Positions 6,479 through 8,576 of a stretch of 8,576 nt of DNA are shown piece by piece (position 1 is the first letter of the stretch; each line of letters starts with the position of its first letter). A program made the position numbers and the translations under genes. The notes under the pieces were generated by a model. It was not told the DNA's origin. It saw only the letters and a list, made by a program, of their open reading frames with translations, and made no database searches. This stretch comes from Spirochaetales bacterium (GTDB lineage Bacteria > Spirochaetota > Spirochaetia > DTKZ01): positions 1 to 8,576 of the forward strand of contig JAISAF010000123.1 of assembly GCA_031266855.1 (NCBI GenBank), given 5' to 3'.

Positions 6479-6591
6479 TTTTGGGCGCATTTTTTTGCCC
6501 GCGGCCGGGCAAAAAAACCGGGCTATCCGCTGCAAGTCCTCGGATTTGCTCATGCAAATCCTGTGGGCTTTCCGCTCCTATCCCCTTGCGC
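6479..6591 (-). repeat. Modular palindromic repeat R4 (family 1, inverted)
   Basis: Begins at the base after the activase stop codon with TTTTGGGCGCA. Slot 2: TTTTTTTGCCC (6490-6500) with GGGCAAAAAAA (6507-6517), loop GCGGCC. Slot 1: GGATTTGC (6542-6549) with GCAAATCC (6554-6561), loop TCAT. It ends in CCTTGCGC (6584-6591). Because the palindrome starts with Ts and ends with As on both strands, transcripts in either direction end in As, so the slot 2 hairpin is not a standard intrinsic terminator. Confidence 0.88.
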
Positions 6592-6656
6592 GAGCGGCAG
6601 CCCCGCTCGGCGTAGGCAGAGCCTACGCCGGATTAGAAGCAAGCGTCCACGCTTGC
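6591..6656. repeat. Run of three short perfect hairpins
   Basis: CGAGCGG (6591-6597) pairs with CCGCTCG (6603-6609). CGGCGTAGGC (6608-6617) pairs with GCCTACGCCG (6621-6630), loop AGA. GCAAGCG (6639-6645) pairs with CGCTTGC (6650-6656). They continue the hairpin density of R4 into the 818-base non-coding stretch between the two convergent genes. Confidence 0.65.
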
Positions 6657-6670
6657 GGGTTTGGTGCCAT

Positions 6671-6740
6671 GCCACGCATTTAATTGCCATCGGCAATTAA
6701 ATGCGTGCGTATAACAGGCGAATGCTAATTGCGTATAACT
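6671..6740. repeat. Family 2 palindromic element with 16-bp stem
   Basis: CACGCATTTAATTGCC (6673-6688) pairs perfectly with GGCAATTAAATGCGTG (6692-6707), loop ATC, the longest stem in the window. It carries the AATTGCC-N3-GGCAATT core and is followed by CGTATAAC, as in the element at 2777-2817. A second GCGTATAACTT lies at 6731-6741. Loop ATC is the reverse complement of the GAT loop in the 2777 element. Confidence 0.75.
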
Positions 6741-6835
6741 TATTTCCAGACAGGAAAGAACGGCGTTTGCCGCTACTTTAAAAGATTCAAGCCGCGCGGG
6801 AGCGCGAAAAGCCCGTGGGACGCAAGGGGCTGGTC

Positions 6836-7036
6836 GCGAATTTGCATTCCGCAAATTCGCTCGCTACGCGGCGCAAGGGATTGCAGCGGAAATCCTTTTG
6901 GCGCAGCCAAAAGATTGTAGCGGAAAGTCCGGTTTTTTGCGGCGTTAGCCGCAAAAAGTGCGCCTGAAGACAGTCGCTTTCCGAGAAGAAATTTATTGTC
7001 GCGGGCGCTCACGCGCCCCCGGAATGCGCCCAAATT
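6836..7036 (+). repeat. Hairpin plus modular palindromic repeat R5 (family 1, long form)
   Basis: A 10-bp hairpin (6836-6845 with 6851-6860) leads into R5 proper, which starts at GCGCAAGGG (6871). Slot 1: CTTTTGGC (6895-6902) with GCCAAAAG (6906-6913), loop GCA. Here the constant segment between the slots is shorter (GATTGTAGCGGAAAGTCC). Slot 2: TTTTTGCGGC (6934-6943) with GCCGCAAAAA (6948-6957), loop GTTA. The tail, about 80 bases from 6957 to 7036, matches the R1 tail with only a handful of differences and contains GGGCGC (7003-7008) with GCGCCC (7013-7018). Confidence 0.85.
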
Positions 7037-7296
7037 CTGATATTAGACTTGTTCGATAACCTTCCGGTTCTTTCACAAGTCTGGCGAATTTGCCGCAAAA
7101 TGGCGGCAAATTCGGCTATTTTTATATTAAACCCGTTCTATAAGCTGTTCAGAAACTGAGGTTTCTAAACAGCTCTATTGAAGCGAAATTATAAAGATTT
7201 TGAACAGGCTTTTAGACTTCTTTAACTTCGTGGTTAAAAAATTCTGTGAGTCAGGTTTAAATACGGGAAGGCGGCCCGATCCGAGGCGCCGGGGAA
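7037..7296. other. AT-rich non-coding stretch with three hairpins
   Basis: No gene is supported here. There are three inverted repeats: AGACTTGT (7045-7052) with ACAAGTCT (7075-7082) enclosing AACC-TTCC-GGTT; CGAATTTGCCGC (7085-7096) with GCGGCAAATTCG (7103-7114); and AGCTGTT-C-AGAAAC (7143-7156) with GTTTCT-A-AACAGCT (7161-7174), which has one mismatch. The region looks like intergenic DNA downstream of two convergent genes. Confidence 0.6.
7085..7125 (+). terminator. Weak candidate intrinsic terminator
   Basis: A perfect 12-bp stem with a 6-base loop (7085-7114) is followed after four bases by a TATTTTTATATT tract. It could end plus-strand transcripts. It lies over 600 bases past the activase stop, so its link to that operon is uncertain, and no equivalent T-run serves the minus-strand gene. 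Confidence 0.3.
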
Positions 7297-8259
7297 TTAT
7301 GCCCACCACATTCTGTCGGCAGGTTCGGTAAGTATCAGCGGGCGAAGAAAACTCACAGCCTTTTTTAAGCCTTCTTCCCGCGACATTAAACAGTCTTCAT
7401 GTTCAATGCTTAGAACGTAGTCATAGCCCGTTATACGCAAAGCGCTGATAATATCCTTCCACACCCTGGAGGAATGTCCATACCCAACCGTCCTGAAAGT
7501 CCATGCCCTGTTCGCGACATCCTTATAATGTTTGGTGTCGAGTACGCCGTTCAGTCGGACAACTTTTTTATCGATATATGAATCTTTTATATGAACATGA
7601 AAAATTGTTTCGCCTAATTCCGCTATTACTTCAACAGGGTCAATGCCCTGCCAAAATAAATGACTGGGATCGAAGTTTAACCCAACGCTTTCACCAGCGG
7701 CGCCGCGCAGTTTCAAAAAAGTCTCTGGATTATAAACGTTGAATCCCGGATGCATTTCAATACAAATTTTTACGCCGTGATCCAGGGCAAACTTCGCGGC
7801 GGAACACCAATATGGAAAAAGAACGTCATTCCATTGATATTCCAGCACCTTGAGATAGTCCTCCGGCCAGGGGCAGGTAACCCAATTAGGAAACTGTGAA
7901 GCGGCGCAGTCCCCGGGACAGCCCGAAAACGTTGTAACTTTATTTATTCCCAGTTTTTCCGCAAGCACAATTGTTTTCTTAAACAAGTCCTGAAAAGGAA
8001 CCCTGATCTCTTCCCGCGGATGAACATGATTCCCGGCGCAGCCTATGGCAGAGATAAACAGATTATGCTGTTCCAGTAGTCCGCGCAGCCGGTTTATTGA
8101 AGACTCATCCGCAAGAAGCTCATGAACATCAAGATGCGCCATGCGGGGATACCCAGGCGTTTTTAGCTCGACAGCCTGCACGCCTAAATCGCCGCAGACC
8201 TGACATACTTTTTCAAGAGGAAAACCGCCAAAAACATTCGCGTTTAATCCAAGTTTCAT
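7297..8259 (-). CDS. Sugar phosphate isomerase/epimerase-like TIM barrel
   Basis: A 320-residue cytoplasmic protein of the xylose isomerase-like (AP endonuclease 2) superfamily. Divalent-metal ligands expected for the fold are visible in order: Glu168 (I-E-M-H-P-G), Asp197 and His200 (N-F-D-P-S-H-L-F-W), His223 (H-V-H-I-K-D) and Glu286 (S-I-E-H-E-D). The N-terminal M-K-L-G-L-N-A-N starts the first barrel strand, and T-F-S-G-C-P-G-D...P-N-W-V-T-C-P-W-P (about 110-132) is a subgroup signature seen in several uncharacterised members. The start is supported by GGAG (8269-8272 on the complement) 9 bases upstream. Members isomerise or epimerise keto-sugars, inosose or related compounds; the sequence does not tell which. 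It stands alone, convergent with the glycyl radical operon across 818 bases of repeats, so a shared pathway is only suggested by proximity. Confidence 0.9.
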   Translation of the reverse strand: MKLGLNANVFGGFPLEKVCQVCGDLGVQAVELKTPGYPRMAHLDVHELLADESSINRLRGLLEQHNLFISAIGCAGNHVHPREEIRVPFQDLFKKTIVLAEKLGINKVTTFSGCPGDCAASQFPNWVTCPWPEDYLKVLEYQWNDVLFPYWCSAAKFALDHGVKICIEMHPGFNVYNPETFLKLRGAAGESVGLNFDPSHLFWQGIDPVEVIAELGETIFHVHIKDSYIDKKVVRLNGVLDTKHYKDVANRAWTFRTVGYGHSSRVWKDIISALRITGYDYVLSIEHEDCLMSREEGLKKAVSFLRPLILTEPADRMWWA

Positions 8260-8280
8260 TTATTTTAACTCCATTTTAAC

Positions 8281-8360
8281 ACCGCCAACAGGTTATGGGC
8301 TAAAGGCAATTAGCTGCCCCGGAATTGCCTGTGGCAATTCCGGGAACTGGTTCTCAAGCT
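8281..8360 (-). repeat. Family 2 palindromic element, inverted, upstream of the epimerase gene
   Basis: CCCGGAATTGCC (8318-8329) pairs perfectly with GGCAATTCCGGG (8333-8344), loop TGT. To its left is a lone half-arm, GGCAATTAGCTGC (8304-8316), identical to the right arm of the hairpin at 2641-2653, so this element seems to have lost one arm of a second hairpin. On its right, CTCAAGCTG is the inverted flank AGCTTGAG of the element at 2758. It lies in the region where the epimerase promoter must be. Confidence 0.75.
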
Positions 8361-8365
8361 GCCAT

Positions 8366-8468
8366 GCGCAAGGGATTGCAGCGGAAAGCCCACAGGAAGC
8401 GCATAGGCGCTTCCGAGGACTTGGAGCGGAAAGCCCGGTTTTTGGCGCGGGAGCGCCAAAAATGCGCA
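8366..8468 (+). repeat. Modular palindromic repeat R6 (family 1)
   Basis: The cleanest copy. It has GCGCAAGGG, GATTGCAGCGGAAAGCCC (8374-8391), slot 1 GGAAGCGC (8395-8402) with GCGCTTCC (8407-8414), loop ATAG, then TTGGAGCGGAAAGCCC (8421-8436), slot 2 TTTTTGGCGC (8439-8448) with GCGCCAAAAA (8453-8462), loop GGGA, and the tail TGCGCA. The constant segments are identical or nearly identical to R3, while both palindromes differ. Confidence 0.9.
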
Positions 8469-8576
8469 CATATTTTCTTAACTTGTTGACGGTGCCATTT
8501 TAAACCCATTTAATTTTAAGCCCCGTGAATCCCCGCGCTACAGACGAACCCTGCTCCCGGTCTGGCTGCTTTGTAT

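Noticed and set aside
6490..6517. Intrinsic terminator for the glycyl radical operon formed by the slot 2 palindrome of R4.
   Set aside because: The T-run precedes the stem and the A-run follows it on both strands, so the RNA would end in As, not Us.
24..8468. CRISPR array, because short constant blocks alternate with variable sequence.
   Set aside because: Constant blocks occur only in pairs at scattered sites, the variable parts are palindromes of 19-28 bases rather than foreign-like spacers, and no cas gene is present.
24..8468. Insertion sequence or MITE with terminal inverted repeats and target duplications.
   Set aside because: No transposase frame, no consistent terminal inverted repeat around a copy and no clear short direct duplication at the copy edges was seen by eye. 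A non-autonomous element of another kind stays possible.

Overview
The window looks like accessory chromosome from a spirochaete, most likely a Treponema-type gut anaerobe. The reasons are an oxygen-sensitive glycyl radical enzyme with its activase, a small lipoprotein with a relaxed lipobox and a Y-I-Y-A-D...I-T-G...L-K-K-G-W-N pattern that I associate with treponemal lipoproteins of unknown function, and intergenic DNA crowded with palindromic repeats. The taxonomic call is inference; no marker gene is complete in the window.

Layout, left to right. A modular palindromic repeat (R1, about 24-197) is followed by a ROK-family transcriptional regulator (383-1639, +). Next come an inverted repeat copy (R2, 1674-1782), a second kind of palindromic element (1789-1849), a good sigma-70-type promoter (1851-1879) and a 180-residue putative lipoprotein (2036-2578, +). 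A roughly 420-base non-coding stretch built almost wholly of back-to-back hairpins, ending in repeat copy R3, leads to the main operon: a glycyl radical enzyme (3173-5551, +) and its radical-SAM activating enzyme (5561-6478, +), 9 bases apart. Repeat R4 starts directly after the activase stop codon. An 818-base non-coding stretch with R4, more hairpins and R5 separates this operon from a convergent sugar phosphate isomerase/epimerase-like gene (7297-8259, -). R6 and a possible structured RNA edge close the window.

How the genes may work together. The activase is expected to install the radical on Gly768 of the glycyl radical enzyme, which has the Cys-X-Glu active site of the dehydratase/lyase (eliminase) group rather than the Cys-Cys of pyruvate formate-lyase. 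ROK regulators usually sense sugars or sugar derivatives, and the epimerase-like TIM barrel also suggests carbohydrate or polyol chemistry, so a polyol- or sugar-derived substrate is a reasonable but unproven guess. No aldehyde dehydrogenase, alcohol dehydrogenase, transporter or microcompartment shell gene lies in the window to narrow it.

The most unusual feature is the repeat system. Six copies of one element keep constant segments that contain GATTGCAGCGGAAAGCCC-like sequence, but at two fixed slots they carry different perfect palindromes. The copies sit so that the ROK gene and the glycyl radical operon are each enclosed by an inverted pair with the same ends facing the gene. A second family shares the core AATTGCC-N3-GGCAATT with changing loops and changing, still fully paired, outer stems.
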